Positions 18,646-27,727 of a stretch of DNA of 64,000 bases are shown here, in pieces. Both the position numbers and the translations under genes were made by a program. Positions within the stretch are counted from its first letter, which is position 1. Each line of letters opens with the position of its first letter. The DNA lies in the NCBI GenBank assembly GCA_023667845.1, contig JAMPIU010000073.1:62001-126000 (forward strand), read 5' to 3'. The notes beneath the pieces are model-generated. The model saw nothing but the letters and a program-made list of their open reading frames with translations. It searched no databases and was not told the origin of the DNA. Source of the DNA: Dehalobacter sp. Its GTDB lineage: Bacteria > Bacillota > Desulfitobacteriia > Desulfitobacteriales > Syntrophobotulaceae.

Positions 18646-19221
18646 TTATGGAACATAGATTACACCATTTTCTGTAAGCAGTAAAGACATTTTAAAATCG
18701 TGATCCTCTGCTGCAATTTTTTCAACCAGCTGGCAATCGTACGCCAAACCGACGATGCAGACGTCTTTCCTTAATTGAGGTAGAAAACGGTCATAAAAGC
18801 CTTTGCCGAAACCAATCCTTTCGCCTTGCCTGTCGAATACGACACCCGGAACCAGAATCAGATCAATTTCTTCTGGGGGTACCGGATGCAAGCGATCAGG
18901 ACGCGGCTCTCTGATCCCAAAAGTCCCTGACTGCACATCATCTTTAACATTTCTGATCTCACACGGAATGATAGTTTCCCCCTGACATAACGGAATGATC
19001 AGCTTTTTTCGTGCTTCGAGCGTTTCTTCGGCAACCCCGGTAGTTTCTGCTTCATCCCAATAATTTAAGTACATCATAATTATCTCAGCGTTCTGATAAG
19101 CTGGCAAAGACATTATATTCCTCTGAATCCGATCATTTTTTTGCCTACGTTCATCAGCTGTCATGACCCTCCTGATTTGAAGAACTTTTTTTCGGAATAA
19201 ATCTTTTTCTTTTTCGTTCAC
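18646..19221 (-). CDS. 5-formyltetrahydrofolate cyclo-ligase
   Basis: A 191-residue enzyme that converts 5-formyl-THF and ATP to methenyl-THF, returning this form to C1 metabolism. Signatures: LRKK-type basic N-terminus with RR, VPGVVFDRQGERIGFGKGFYDRFL (about 130-153) and a final LLTENGVI. The GTG at 19221 is preferred because AGGAGG lies nine bases upstream; an ATG seven codons earlier has no site. It precedes the formate dehydrogenase genes by 40 bases, tying folate C1 chemistry to formate. Confidence 0.9.
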   Translation of the reverse strand: MNEKEKDLFRKKVLQIRRVMTADERRQKNDRIQRNIMSLPAYQNAEIIMMYLNYWDEAETTGVAEETLEARKKLIIPLCQGETIIPCEIRNVKDDVQSGTFGIREPRPDRLHPVPPEEIDLILVPGVVFDRQGERIGFGKGFYDRFLPQLRKDVCIVGLAYDCQLVEKIAAEDHDFKMSLLLTENGVIYVP

Positions 19222-19347
19222 GTTCTGCTTCCTCCTGGTCATATGTCTGCATTATAGAGCAAAATTAATCAAATTTTCGACATTAATCACTTCTAAAATT
19301 GCAATTTCCTAACAATGATGTTCGTTTAGCATTTTTCCCCTAAGAAA

Positions 19348-19560
19348 TTATCCCCATCCGCAGTAGCCAAAGAACAAGTTTTTTCATGGTTTATCCACAT
19401 TATCCACAACCGTTGTGGATAAATATTGCATCCTATGTTTTTCTTATACCTATTCTTTTTTGTCGATTTTTTCACCATAATAAATAAAAAATATAAAGTT
19501 TTTGATAATTTTGATAATTATTAATGAATAATCGAATATAAACTGATGTAACTGCGTCCT
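19348..19560. other. DnaA-box cluster next to an AT-rich tract
   Basis: Three exact TTATCCACA boxes lie within 32 bases: two head to tail (19391-19399, 19400-19408) and one inverted (19414-19422). A variant TTATCCCCA is at 19348-19356. From about 19440 to 19555 the DNA is strongly AT-rich, with GATAATT repeated at 19504-19520. No gene is seen. The layout resembles a DnaA-binding cluster or small unwinding module; dnaA/dnaN are not nearby. Confidence 0.7.
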
Positions 19561-19566
19561 CCAATT

Positions 19567-20586
19567 TTACAGATTTAAGCCAGGAACTGCATTTAACTTC
19601 CATGAAGCATAATCATCATTCATAAAGCGATAATAACCGGCTAGTGCAATCATCGCACCATTGTCGGTACAGTATACCGGCGAAGGATAAACAAAAGAGA
19701 TCCCGCGGTGATCCAGTTCCTGCTGCAGCGCTTGCCGCAAATTGCTGTTTGCTGCAACCCCGCCGGCCAGGGCCAAGGTCTTAACCGGATATTTTTCCAA
19801 GGCCCGGAGGGTTTTCTGCACAAGCACCTCCACAACGGCAGCCTGGAAAGAAGCTGCCAGGTCGGCAGTATTCAAAACTTCGCCCTTCATCCGGGCCCTG
19901 TTTAAGGTATTAAGAACCGAGGACTTTAACCCGCTGAAACTAAAATCAAAGCTCCCGGTCTCCAGCATCGCTTTGGGAAAATCAAAAGCTGCTGCGTTTC
20001 CTTGGAAAGCAGCTTTCTGGATATTCGGACCGCCCGGATATCCAAATCCGAGCGCCCGGGCTACTTTGTCAAAGGCTTCCCCGGCAGCATCATCCCTGGT
20101 TCTGCCGATCACTTCATAGTCTAGATGCCCCCTAAAAATAATCAGATTGGTATGTCCGCCGGATGCCAAAAGCGCCAGCAGCGGGAAACGCAAGCCCGGA
20201 TGCTCCAAGAAATTGGCATAAACATGCCCCTCCAGATGGTTGACGCCGATTAAAGGAATGTCTGCTGCATAGGCCATGGCTTTGGCAGCAGATACTCCCA
20301 CCAGGAGAGACCCTACCAGCCCCGGGCCGTACGTCACTGCAACCGCAGAAAGATCTTTAAATCCCATACCTGCTTGTCCGAGGGCCTCTGCAACTACCTG
20401 GCTGATATGCAGACAGTGTTCCCGTGATGCTATTTCCGGGACAACGCCGCCATACTTTTGATGGGTACCAATCTGAGATGAGATGATGTGACTTTTTAAA
20501 TCCGTACCGTTGGCTAGGACTGCCGCCGACGTCTCATCACAACTCGTTTCAATACCTAAAATTATTACATTCTTGTTATTGTCCAC
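19567..20586 (-). CDS. tsaD: tRNA N6-adenosine threonylcarbamoyltransferase
   Basis: A 339-residue ASKHA-fold enzyme that transfers the threonylcarbamoyl group to A37 of ANN-decoding tRNAs. LGIETSCDETSAAVL, the metal-binding NHLEGH, ASGGHTNLI and LALAGGVAANSNLR are diagnostic. The GTG at 20586 six bases after GGAGG gives the family-length protein. tsaB and tsaE follow upstream in the same cluster, separated from tsaD by rimI. Confidence 0.96.
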   Translation of the reverse strand: MDNNKNVIILGIETSCDETSAAVLANGTDLKSHIISSQIGTHQKYGGVVPEIASREHCLHISQVVAEALGQAGMGFKDLSAVAVTYGPGLVGSLLVGVSAAKAMAYAADIPLIGVNHLEGHVYANFLEHPGLRFPLLALLASGGHTNLIIFRGHLDYEVIGRTRDDAAGEAFDKVARALGFGYPGGPNIQKAAFQGNAAAFDFPKAMLETGSFDFSFSGLKSSVLNTLNRARMKGEVLNTADLAASFQAAVVEVLVQKTLRALEKYPVKTLALAGGVAANSNLRQALQQELDHRGISFVYPSPVYCTDNGAMIALAGYYRFMNDDYASWKLNAVPGLNL

Positions 20587-20618
20587 AATACTCCTCCAAC
20601 GAGACCAGTTAAGTTCTA

Positions 20619-21104
20619 CTAGAGACTGGCCCACATAATCAGTGCATCCTCCTGGTTGTCGGAATAGTACCCTTTGCGTACTCCGGCGGCCTTAAAACCT
20701 AATTTCTCATACAGATTCCGCGCCGCCTGATTAGATACCCGGACTTCCAGTGTAAACCGCAGCACGCCTTTGGCAATCATCTGATAAATCACGTTTTTCA
20801 TCAGGTATTCACCCCAGCCCTTACCGCGGCATCCCGGCCAGATTGCAACATTTGTAATATGGCCCTCTCCCATGACGATCCAAAGCCCTATATAGCCAAT
20901 AACCTTGTGATCCAGTTCTAGGCAAAAATAATTGGCTAAAACATTATTTTTCAGTTCTGATGTAAAGGACTCCGTTGTCCATGGCGTGGCAAACGATACT
21001 TCCTCAATCGCCACAATGGATGGGATATCCTCAAGCTGCATAGGACGAACGATAGCCTCCGCCTCAGGTTCCCTATTCTGTTCGGCCTGACCTCTTTTTA
21101 ACAT
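20619..21104 (-). CDS. rimI: Ribosomal-protein-alanine N-acetyltransferase
   Basis: A 161-residue GNAT enzyme. IVRPMQLEDIPSIVAIEE, the acetyl-CoA loop CRGKGWGEYLM and the RimI-typical LEVRVSNQAARNLYEKLGFK are visible. RimI acetylates the N-terminus of ribosomal protein S18 in E. coli; in Firmicutes it is regularly found between tsaB and tsaD, as here. The ATG at 21102-21104 follows AGGTG. Confidence 0.9.
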   Translation of the reverse strand: MLKRGQAEQNREPEAEAIVRPMQLEDIPSIVAIEEVSFATPWTTESFTSELKNNVLANYFCLELDHKVIGYIGLWIVMGEGHITNVAIWPGCRGKGWGEYLMKNVIYQMIAKGVLRFTLEVRVSNQAARNLYEKLGFKAAGVRKGYYSDNQEDALIMWASL

Positions 21105-21177
21105 TTTTATCACCTGAATATCAGTATTCTTTTTAATGATGTTTCAGAATTATAGTATGTTGAGAATACCAATATGA

Positions 21178-21888
21178 CTACTGCATTGTACCTTGTTTCT
21201 TAAGATAATTGGTTTCAGCTTCTGAGAGACGAATATAAATGGGTTCCAGGGCCTGAAAATTCCCGTCAAAGCATCTTGCCTTCCACTGTTCCCAAACCTC
21301 ACATGCTGCATAGGCTCCTCTGGGCAGGTACTGGTATTCGGACAGCAGAACGGCCTGGCTGCCGAGTTGTTCCTCCAGAAATTTTCTGGCTCCGGTAACC
21401 GCATCCCCAACAAAAAAACAAGGTTTTTGAAGTTCCTTCAACTTCGCTGTGAGCGCCTCCGGCGTAACAGCCTTCGGCCCGTCCAGGCACTCTCTGCCTT
21501 CCCGCCAAATATAGCGGGCATAATACCATTCATTTTTACGGGCGTCAAGGATCACAACGGTTTCTTCCGGCCTGCCCTTTCCGGCCCAGGCTAGCGTATC
21601 CAGCGAAGTAATTCCGACCAAAGGGATATTGAGGACCTGTGCAAGTCCCTGGGCTGTGGCAATTCCGATCCTGATGCCGGTAAACGACCCCGGACCCCGG
21701 ACTGCGCCGATAAAATCAAGATCCACGGGTTTCCAGTCGGCAGCATTCAGCAGCTGATCCAGCATCGGGATCAGTCTTTCAGAATGGGTTTTTCCAGTGT
21801 TCAGAAATCCCTCTCCGACCAGCCTGCCATCCTGACCCAGGGCCAGCGCAGTCATCTTTGTCGTTGTATCGATTGTCAGATATTTCAT
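21178..21888 (-). CDS. tsaB: t6A modification scaffold protein TsaB
   Basis: A 236-residue inactive paralogue of TsaD that bridges TsaD and TsaE. MKYLTIDTTTKMTALAL, HSERLIPMLDQLL and GAVRGPGSFTGIRIGIATAQGLA are signatures. I use the ATG at 21888, which gives the usual MKYL start, although the GAGG site is close; GTG at 21897 is the alternative. Confidence 0.93.
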   Translation of the reverse strand: MKYLTIDTTTKMTALALGQDGRLVGEGFLNTGKTHSERLIPMLDQLLNAADWKPVDLDFIGAVRGPGSFTGIRIGIATAQGLAQVLNIPLVGITSLDTLAWAGKGRPEETVVILDARKNEWYYARYIWREGRECLDGPKAVTPEALTAKLKELQKPCFFVGDAVTGARKFLEEQLGSQAVLLSEYQYLPRGAYAACEVWEQWKARCFDGNFQALEPIYIRLSEAETNYLKKQGTMQ

Positions 21889-21960
21889 AAGCCTCACTGC
21901 TCTTAATTATTTTTTCTTAGGACCACAGATTTATTCTAAAGCTTTTTAGCAAGTATGATG

Positions 21961-22386
21961 TCAAAAATTGAGCATAATTAAACGTGTTTGATCACCGCTT
22001 CCCTGAATTCTGATTTCGAGCCTGTCTTCCGGCAGTAAATCCACAATGATTTCCGGCCATTCCAGCAGACAGACACAGTCATCCCGGAAATAATCGGCAA
22101 CACCAATGATTTCTGCTTCTTCCGGGTAGCGGAGCCTGTATAAATCCATATGAATCAGTTTCAGTCCATCAATTTTGGTACTGTATTCCTGAATTAAGGT
22201 AAATGTCGGACTTGTCATGGTGTCCGTAACCCCGAGCCCTTCACCGAGCCCTTTTGCCAGGACTGTTTTACCCGAGCCCAGATCTCCATAAAGACAAATG
22301 ACCGTGCCTTCCCGGATACTTTGTCCGAGCAGTTTTCCGAGAAGAAAAGTCTCCTCAGAACTTGTCGATTCAATCAGCCGTTCCAT
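21961..22386 (-). CDS. tsaE: t6A modification ATPase TsaE
   Basis: A 141-residue P-loop ATPase with Walker A GDLGSGKTVLAKGLGEGLG, the switch TSPTFTLIQEY and DLYRL. It powers the TsaBDE cycle. The ATG at 22386 has GGGAG eight bases upstream; the amidohydrolase upstream ends at 22404. Confidence 0.94.
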   Translation of the reverse strand: MERLIESTSSEETFLLGKLLGQSIREGTVICLYGDLGSGKTVLAKGLGEGLGVTDTMTSPTFTLIQEYSTKIDGLKLIHMDLYRLRYPEEAEIIGVADYFRDDCVCLLEWPEIIVDLLPEDRLEIRIQGSGDQTRLIMLNF

Positions 22387-22403
22387 ATTTTCACGCTCCC
22401 GTC

Positions 22404-23627
22404 TCACTCGGGCTTTACGATCAGACCATTGATCAATACTGTACGGGGCGTGGCCTCAAAATTGAGCGGCTTGCCCTCCCATACGACAATATCAGCATCT
22501 TTTCCTACTTCCAGAGATCCGACTCTGTCAGCTACTCCGAGTATTTCAGCCGGCCAGATCGTGATTGCTTTCAGCGCATCTTCTTCCTCAAGTCCGTTGC
22601 GGACAGCCATCGCTGCACACAGCGGCAGATGCTCGATAGGGGTGACGGAATGATCAGTGATGATCGCTATTTTAAGTCCTGCTTTGTTCAATACTCCCGG
22701 CGTGCTGAATGTTTTATCTTTAAGCTCTACTTTAGCCCTGTTTGTGAAAGAAGGACCGACAGCCGCTGGATAGCCATACTGCTGAAGAACATCGGCAATT
22801 TTATGCCCTTCAGTACAGTGATCCAGAACAAGGTCCACGTCAAACTCGCGGGCTATACGGATAGCAGTCATGATATCATCTGTCCTGTGGGCATGCGCTC
22901 TGAGCGGTATTTTTTTGTCCAGTACAAGATTGATGGTTTCAAGCCCCAGGTCCCGTTCAGGAAGTTTGTCCAAATCCTTTTGGCCTTGTTCCAATTTCTC
23001 CCGATAGTTTTGAGCATCCACCAACGCCTGCCGGAGCAAGGCTGCAGTTCCCATCCGCGTCATCGGCATTTTTTTCTGTTCTCCGTATACAAATTTGGGG
23101 TTTTCACCAAACGCAATTTTGAGTCCCGCAGGATCTCTCAGGATCATTTCTTCGACCACACGACCCGCCGTTTTGACAACAACACCTGTACCCCCAATGA
23201 CATTTGCACTTCCGGGGCAGGTAAAAGCAGCGGTGACTCCTCCGAGCCGTGCATCCCTGAAGCCTTCATCTTCAGGATGAATTCCGTCAATTGCACGAAG
23301 TTCTGGGGTCAGGGGATCCGTCATTTCATTCAGGTCGTCACCTTCATGCTGATAGATTTCTTCTCCAATCCCGACGTGGCAGTGCGCATCAATGAAACCA
23401 GGCAAAACCCATTTTCCCCTGGCGGACACAATATGTACCGGCTCTTCTGTACTTAGGCCAAACATTTCTCTGAACGCACTTTCTTCGTCTTCATCTGCCT
23501 CCGCAGCCGAATGCTTTATAATTTTTGCAATTTTACTGTCTTTGACCAAAATACTCCCTGTAAATTCAGGCTCTCCGGTCATCGGCTTGATATTTCCGCC
23601 GGCAATAATGATCTGTTGATTGCTCAT
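22404..23627 (-). CDS. Amidohydrolase of the imidazolonepropionase-like group
   Basis: A 407-residue metal hydrolase. The N-terminal beta domain ends in WVLPGFIDAHCHVG with the HxH metal pair; further metal residues occur in LRAHAHRTDD (His) and LDHCTEG (His), and IITDHSVTP carries the catalytic Asp. The C-terminal LEVGKDADIVVWEGKPL is typical. Substrate not predictable; such genes are often called adenosine deaminase or dipeptidase-like without evidence. It is followed 17 bases later by tsaE. Confidence 0.85.
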   Translation of the reverse strand: MSNQQIIIAGGNIKPMTGEPEFTGSILVKDSKIAKIIKHSAAEADEDEESAFREMFGLSTEEPVHIVSARGKWVLPGFIDAHCHVGIGEEIYQHEGDDLNEMTDPLTPELRAIDGIHPEDEGFRDARLGGVTAAFTCPGSANVIGGTGVVVKTAGRVVEEMILRDPAGLKIAFGENPKFVYGEQKKMPMTRMGTAALLRQALVDAQNYREKLEQGQKDLDKLPERDLGLETINLVLDKKIPLRAHAHRTDDIMTAIRIAREFDVDLVLDHCTEGHKIADVLQQYGYPAAVGPSFTNRAKVELKDKTFSTPGVLNKAGLKIAIITDHSVTPIEHLPLCAAMAVRNGLEEEDALKAITIWPAEILGVADRVGSLEVGKDADIVVWEGKPLNFEATPRTVLINGLIVKPE

Positions 23628-23828
23628 ATGAAATATTTCCTCACTTTAAGGTATTATCGTACAAATACATTATAATGGCTATTTAAACGCCTTCACGCTT
23701 CCTGTACCGTCGTCCATGCTGCGCTCACAGCGAAACTGTGGCCCCCAGACTGATTTATAGAGTTTTTTTCAGAAGATCTTCATGCCTGAATGTTACTCTT
23801 TGTATGAAGTTATTTCAAGAATGATTTA

Positions 23829-25967
23829 TTAAATATCCTTCATCGAGAGGCTGACTCGACCTCTGGCGTGATCAATACTGAGGACTCTGACCTTCACGAT
23901 ATCGCCGACCGAGATAACTTCCATCGGATGTCTGACATAACTGTTGCTGAGTTCCGAAATATGAACCAATCCGTCATTCTTGACGCCAATATCGACGAAT
24001 GCGCCAAAGTCAACAATGTTCCTGACCGTCCCTTCCAGACTTATTCCTACCTGCAGATCCTCCAATTTAGTGATATCTTGACGCAGCAGCGGGCGCGGCA
24101 GGTCTTCACGCGGATCCCTCCCCGGTCTCAGCAAAGCCTCGAGAATATCTTTAACAGTCGGTACGCCTGCCTGAAGTTCCTCAGCCAACTCCTCAGCGCT
24201 GAAACCTCCCAACGCAGCGCGCACCTGCTCCGGATTTGTTTTGAGGTTCATCGCTGTTAAATTGGCTTTCTTCAGGATTGCCGAGGCGACATCATAAGAC
24301 TCTGGATGAACCGGTGTGTTTTCCAGACAATTATTTCCATCCGGCAACCGGATAAAACCGGCACATTGTATATAGGTCTGCTCCCCGAGCCGGGATACCT
24401 TCTTCAGTTCTTCCCTGCAACGGAATTTGCCGTTCTTCTCCCTGTAGGAAACAATATTTTTGGCGACTGTATAATTCAATCCGGAGACAAATTTCAGAAT
24501 AGACGGAGAAGCTGTATTCAAGTTGACTCCGACTGTATTGACGCAGGATTCGACGACACCGCCCAGCGAGCTTTCCAAAACCCTAGGCTGGATATCGTGC
24601 TGATACTGACCAACGCCGATTGCTTTCGGTTCAATCTTGACAAGCTCAGCCAAAGGATCCTGCAATCTGCGGGCGATGGATACCGCGCTTCTCAGCGAAA
24701 GATCAAAATCCGGGAATTCTTCTTTGGCCAGTGGCGAAGCCGAATATACCGAAGCCCCTGCCTCGCTGACAATAATGTATTCCAACGGAAGCCCGCTTTC
24801 CCGGATGAATTCGGTGACAAGCTCCTCCGTTTCGCGGGAAGCTGTTCCATTGCCGATTGCAATAATCTGGACGCCATACTGCTCCACCACTTTGGCAATG
24901 AGCTGTTTGGCTTCTTGCTTTTTATTCTGTGGAGGGTTTGGATAGATCACCCCTACCTCTCCAAGCTTTCCTGTATCATCGATCAGCGCCCACTTACAGC
25001 CTGTCCTGTAACCGGGATCGAGCCCCATGATCACTTTATCTCTTACCGGCGGCTGCAGCAGAAGCTGCCGCAAGTTGGCGGAAAACACTTTGACAGCTTG
25101 TTCTCCTGCCCTGCTGGTAATCTCGGCCCGGATCTCCCTTTCGATTGATGGGTAGATCAGCCGCTTATAGCTATCCTGCAAGGCCTCTTTCATCAACTCC
25201 TGGCAGGGGCCCCCCTGCAGGTATTTCTTTTCCAGTAATTGCAGAATCTTATCCGCTTCAATCTCAAGCCCTACGGAAAGGAATTCTTCCTTTTCTCCTC
25301 TGTTCAAAGCCAGAACCCGGTGCGGCGGAATTTTACGGACAGGTTCCTTATATTCATAGTACATCTCATACGGCGAACGCTCTTCTTTTTTTGCCTTGGC
25401 TGTGATTTCTGCCCATTCATAGATCCTGGTCCGGACTAGTTTTCTTGTTTCCGCATCATCGGAAACGTTCTCGGCAATTATATCCTGGGCCCCGCTCAAG
25501 GCCTCAGCAGCATCATGGACACCCAAATCGGGATTAAGATACTTAGCGGCCTCTTCCTGCAGGCTTCCTTCGGCAGGCTGGTTGAATAACCAATCCGCCA
25601 GAGGCTCCAAACCCTTTTCTCTGGCTATCGAGGCCCTGGTTCTTTTTTTCTGCTTGTACGGCCGGTACAAGTCTTCGACTTCCTGCAGTTTGGCGGCAGC
25701 TTCTATTTTGGATCTCAAACCGTCATCTAGCTTGCCCTGTTCGTTAATCAAGCGAATGACTTCCTCTTTTCTGAGCTCCAGGTTCCTGATATATTCCAGC
25801 CGATCTGCCATGGTTCTGAGTACAGTTTCATCCAATTCTCCGGTTGCTTCTTTGCGGTAGCGTGCAATAAACGGAATGGTATTCCCCTGGTCCAGGAGCT
25901 TTACCGTTTCCCCGACCTGCCAGGTTTTCAATCCTAACTCCCTCGAAATGACGCTAATAAAGTCCAT
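23829..25967 (-). CDS. tex: Tex-like S1 RNA-binding protein
   Basis: A 712-residue Tex/YqgF-fold protein involved in transcription. Order: helical N-terminal region, RuvC-like YqgF domain with MGLDPGYRTGCKWA (about 328-341), helix-hairpin-helix pairs (SSLGGVVESCVNTVGVNLNT onward) and a C-terminal S1 domain (about 633-705, GTVRNIVDFGAFVDIGVKNDGLVHISELS). I set the start at the ATG 25965-25967 (MDFISVISRELGLK), seven bases after GGAGG; an apparent 53-codon extension reads through a palindromic repeat and is not coding. Confidence 0.93.
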   Translation of the reverse strand: MDFISVISRELGLKTWQVGETVKLLDQGNTIPFIARYRKEATGELDETVLRTMADRLEYIRNLELRKEEVIRLINEQGKLDDGLRSKIEAAAKLQEVEDLYRPYKQKKRTRASIAREKGLEPLADWLFNQPAEGSLQEEAAKYLNPDLGVHDAAEALSGAQDIIAENVSDDAETRKLVRTRIYEWAEITAKAKKEERSPYEMYYEYKEPVRKIPPHRVLALNRGEKEEFLSVGLEIEADKILQLLEKKYLQGGPCQELMKEALQDSYKRLIYPSIEREIRAEITSRAGEQAVKVFSANLRQLLLQPPVRDKVIMGLDPGYRTGCKWALIDDTGKLGEVGVIYPNPPQNKKQEAKQLIAKVVEQYGVQIIAIGNGTASRETEELVTEFIRESGLPLEYIIVSEAGASVYSASPLAKEEFPDFDLSLRSAVSIARRLQDPLAELVKIEPKAIGVGQYQHDIQPRVLESSLGGVVESCVNTVGVNLNTASPSILKFVSGLNYTVAKNIVSYREKNGKFRCREELKKVSRLGEQTYIQCAGFIRLPDGNNCLENTPVHPESYDVASAILKKANLTAMNLKTNPEQVRAALGGFSAEELAEELQAGVPTVKDILEALLRPGRDPREDLPRPLLRQDITKLEDLQVGISLEGTVRNIVDFGAFVDIGVKNDGLVHISELSNSYVRHPMEVISVGDIVKVRVLSIDHARGRVSLSMKDI

Positions 25968-25988
25968 TATGTTTTTTCCTCCAATCAT

Positions 25989-26050
25989 GGGAACATGGGG
26001 ACGTTTCTTTTGCCCCTTCGAGGGGATAAAAGAAACGTCCCCATGTCTCC
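25989..26050. repeat. REP-like long palindrome
   Basis: Perfect 19-nt arms (25993-26011 and 26028-26046) flank an inner CCCCT-TCG-AGGGG hairpin (26013-26025), with further GGGA/TCCC pairing outside. It lies between endoA and tex and is unlike a terminator, having no T run. It looks like a mobile palindrome of the REP/BIME type. Confidence 0.7.
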
Positions 26051-26139
26051 CCTCCGTATAAAAAACAGCGTCAGGTGTTAGAAGCCTGTACGCTGCGTTA
26101 TTCCGTACTATGTAATTTGGCCTCATCCATTGAAATCCT

Positions 26140-26490
26140 TCAGATCTCTGTCAGCCCAAGGCTTATTTCAATAGCTTCATCAACCCTGAGCATTACTTCC
26201 TCATCGAGCACTGCGACTTTTTCCTTCAAACGGCTCTTATCGATCGTTCTGATTTGTTCAGTCAAAATAACAGAATCTCTTTCCAAACCACTTCGTTTCG
26301 CTTTGACTTCCACATGGGTCGGCAGTTTGGCTTTTGAAATCTGGGATGTAATCGCTGCGATAATTGTTGTCGGGCTATACTGGTTTCCAATATCATTCTG
26401 AATAACCAAGACCGGCCTGGTGCCGCCTTGTTCAGAACCTACAACGGGGTTTAGTTCCGCATAAAAAATCTCCCCGCGTTTAATACTCAT
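26140..26490 (-). CDS. endoA: EndoA/MazF mRNA interferase toxin
   Basis: A 116-residue MazF-family RNase that cuts single-stranded [44 protein letters not shown] and [14 protein letters not shown] match Bacillus EndoA (NdoA). The ATG at 26488-26490 overlaps the end of the antitoxin gene by 11 bases, the usual arrangement for coupled translation. Confidence 0.95.
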   Translation of the reverse strand: MSIKRGEIFYAELNPVVGSEQGGTRPVLVIQNDIGNQYSPTTIIAAITSQISKAKLPTHVEVKAKRSGLERDSVILTEQIRTIDKSRLKEKVAVLDEEVMLRVDEAIEISLGLTEI

Positions 26491-26767
26491 ACCCGACACT
26501 CCAAGCTAGTTTCCCTTCATAACGCATGGTTGCCTCTTCTTCAGCCTGGCATAAATCTACTGCCATCGACAGGTTGATTTGAGCCATTTCAACATATCCC
26601 TGCCGCATCTGCTCTCGTATTCCTGCTTTTCGCCGTTCAATCAATACACTGTAAACAGCTTCTTTGATAAAATCACTCCGGTTTAACTTCTCTGACGATA
26701 CGATTTCGTCTACTTCCTCAATAATGCTTTCCGGCAAACATACAACAATACGCCTAGTCTCTGCCAA
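26480..26767 (-). CDS. EndoAI-type ribbon-helix-helix antitoxin
   Basis: A 95-residue antitoxin. The N-terminus [17 protein letters not shown] and [15 protein letters not shown] form a ribbon-helix-helix DNA-binding domain; the acidic C-terminal half would wrap the toxin. The TTG at 26767 lies six bases after GGGGGTG and gives the family-typical length; an upstream in-frame ATG is possible. Confidence 0.88.
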   Translation of the reverse strand: MAETRRIVVCLPESIIEEVDEIVSSEKLNRSDFIKEAVYSVLIERRKAGIREQMRQGYVEMAQINLSMAVDLCQAEEEATMRYEGKLAWSVGYEY

Positions 26768-26926
26768 GCAAGGCACCCCCTTCATGGCCACGGAAGGCCC
26801 CATTAAGCAATCCTATTTTATTATAGCGACTCACCCTCTAAAGTGTCAACGAAGACACGGCCGGGTACAAGCAATATTCAATCATTCTTTCTGATTTTCA
26901 GCATGTAATTTTTTCCTATTGGAATC

Positions 26927-27727
26927 CTATTTAGATCCGGTTATGGATCCTGCCGTAAGAAAACGCTCTATAACCGCATGATGTGCTGCTTTTTCCAGAG
27001 AGTCTTCTAGCATTTGAAGCTGATAAGCCGGATCCTTTCTTCTTGTCGCCAGACCCAGCAGCAGGTCGGCAATATGGGGATTTTTAGGCAGCAACGGTCC
27101 ATGAAGGTAAGTTCCAAAAACATTTTTATACCGTACACCCTCCTGTAAATCCTCTCCGTTATTGCCATAACCCCTCAGCACTCTTCCCAAGGAATTCAGC
27201 TCTGGTCCAAGATAGGTCTTCCCGGAATGGTTCTCAAATCCGACCATGGTATTGTGCACCCCAACTTCATCGGACTGCCGGGAAATGTTTTCTGACATGG
27301 AACCCAAAAGCTCAGATGACATTTCAACAATGGCATTGCCGATCAGTCGTTTATTTCCAGCAATAGTATAGAAGTCCAGTATGCCTAGTCCCGAAATTTT
27401 CTCCCCGTCTCCGGTCTGATAATACTGCCCCAAAAGCTGGTAACCGCCGCAAATGGTCAACATGACAAGTCCATCGTCGATCGCTGCTTTAAGCTCTGAG
27501 GATCTTGTGCTTAAATCCTGAACCAAAAGGCTTTGCTCCCGGTCTGAGCCGCCCCCTAGAAAAAGAATATCCGCCTCGGAAAAATTCATTTCTTCCCCCA
27601 AAGATATTCTGCGTATCTCGACATCAATGCCGCGCCACCTGCATCTGGCAGCCAGCGCTAGAACATTTCCTCTGTCGCCGTATAAATCAAGCAAATCCGG
27701 ATAAAGATGAAAAATGGTGAGCTTCAT
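26927..27727 (-). CDS. gatD: Lipid II isoglutaminyl synthase, glutaminase subunit GatD
   Basis: A 266-residue CobB/CobQ-like glutamine amidotransferase. The nucleophile lies in LTICGGYQLLGQ (Cys about 94) and the catalytic His in GTYLHGPLLPKNP. With MurT it amidates D-Glu of lipid II. It overlaps murT by four bases (ATGA). Confidence 0.94.
   Translation of the reverse strand: MKLTIFHLYPDLLDLYGDRGNVLALAARCRWRGIDVEIRRISLGEEMNFSEADILFLGGGSDREQSLLVQDLSTRSSELKAAIDDGLVMLTICGGYQLLGQYYQTGDGEKISGLGILDFYTIAGNKRLIGNAIVEMSSELLGSMSENISRQSDEVGVHNTMVGFENHSGKTYLGPELNSLGRVLRGYGNNGEDLQEGVRYKNVFGTYLHGPLLPKNPHIADLLLGLATRRKDPAYQLQMLEDSLEKAAHHAVIERFLTAGSITGSK

Noticed and set aside
22362-23456. 364-codon plus-strand frame opposite the amidohydrolase
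   Set aside because: Shadow of codon bias on the real minus-strand gene, which has clear metal-binding motifs.
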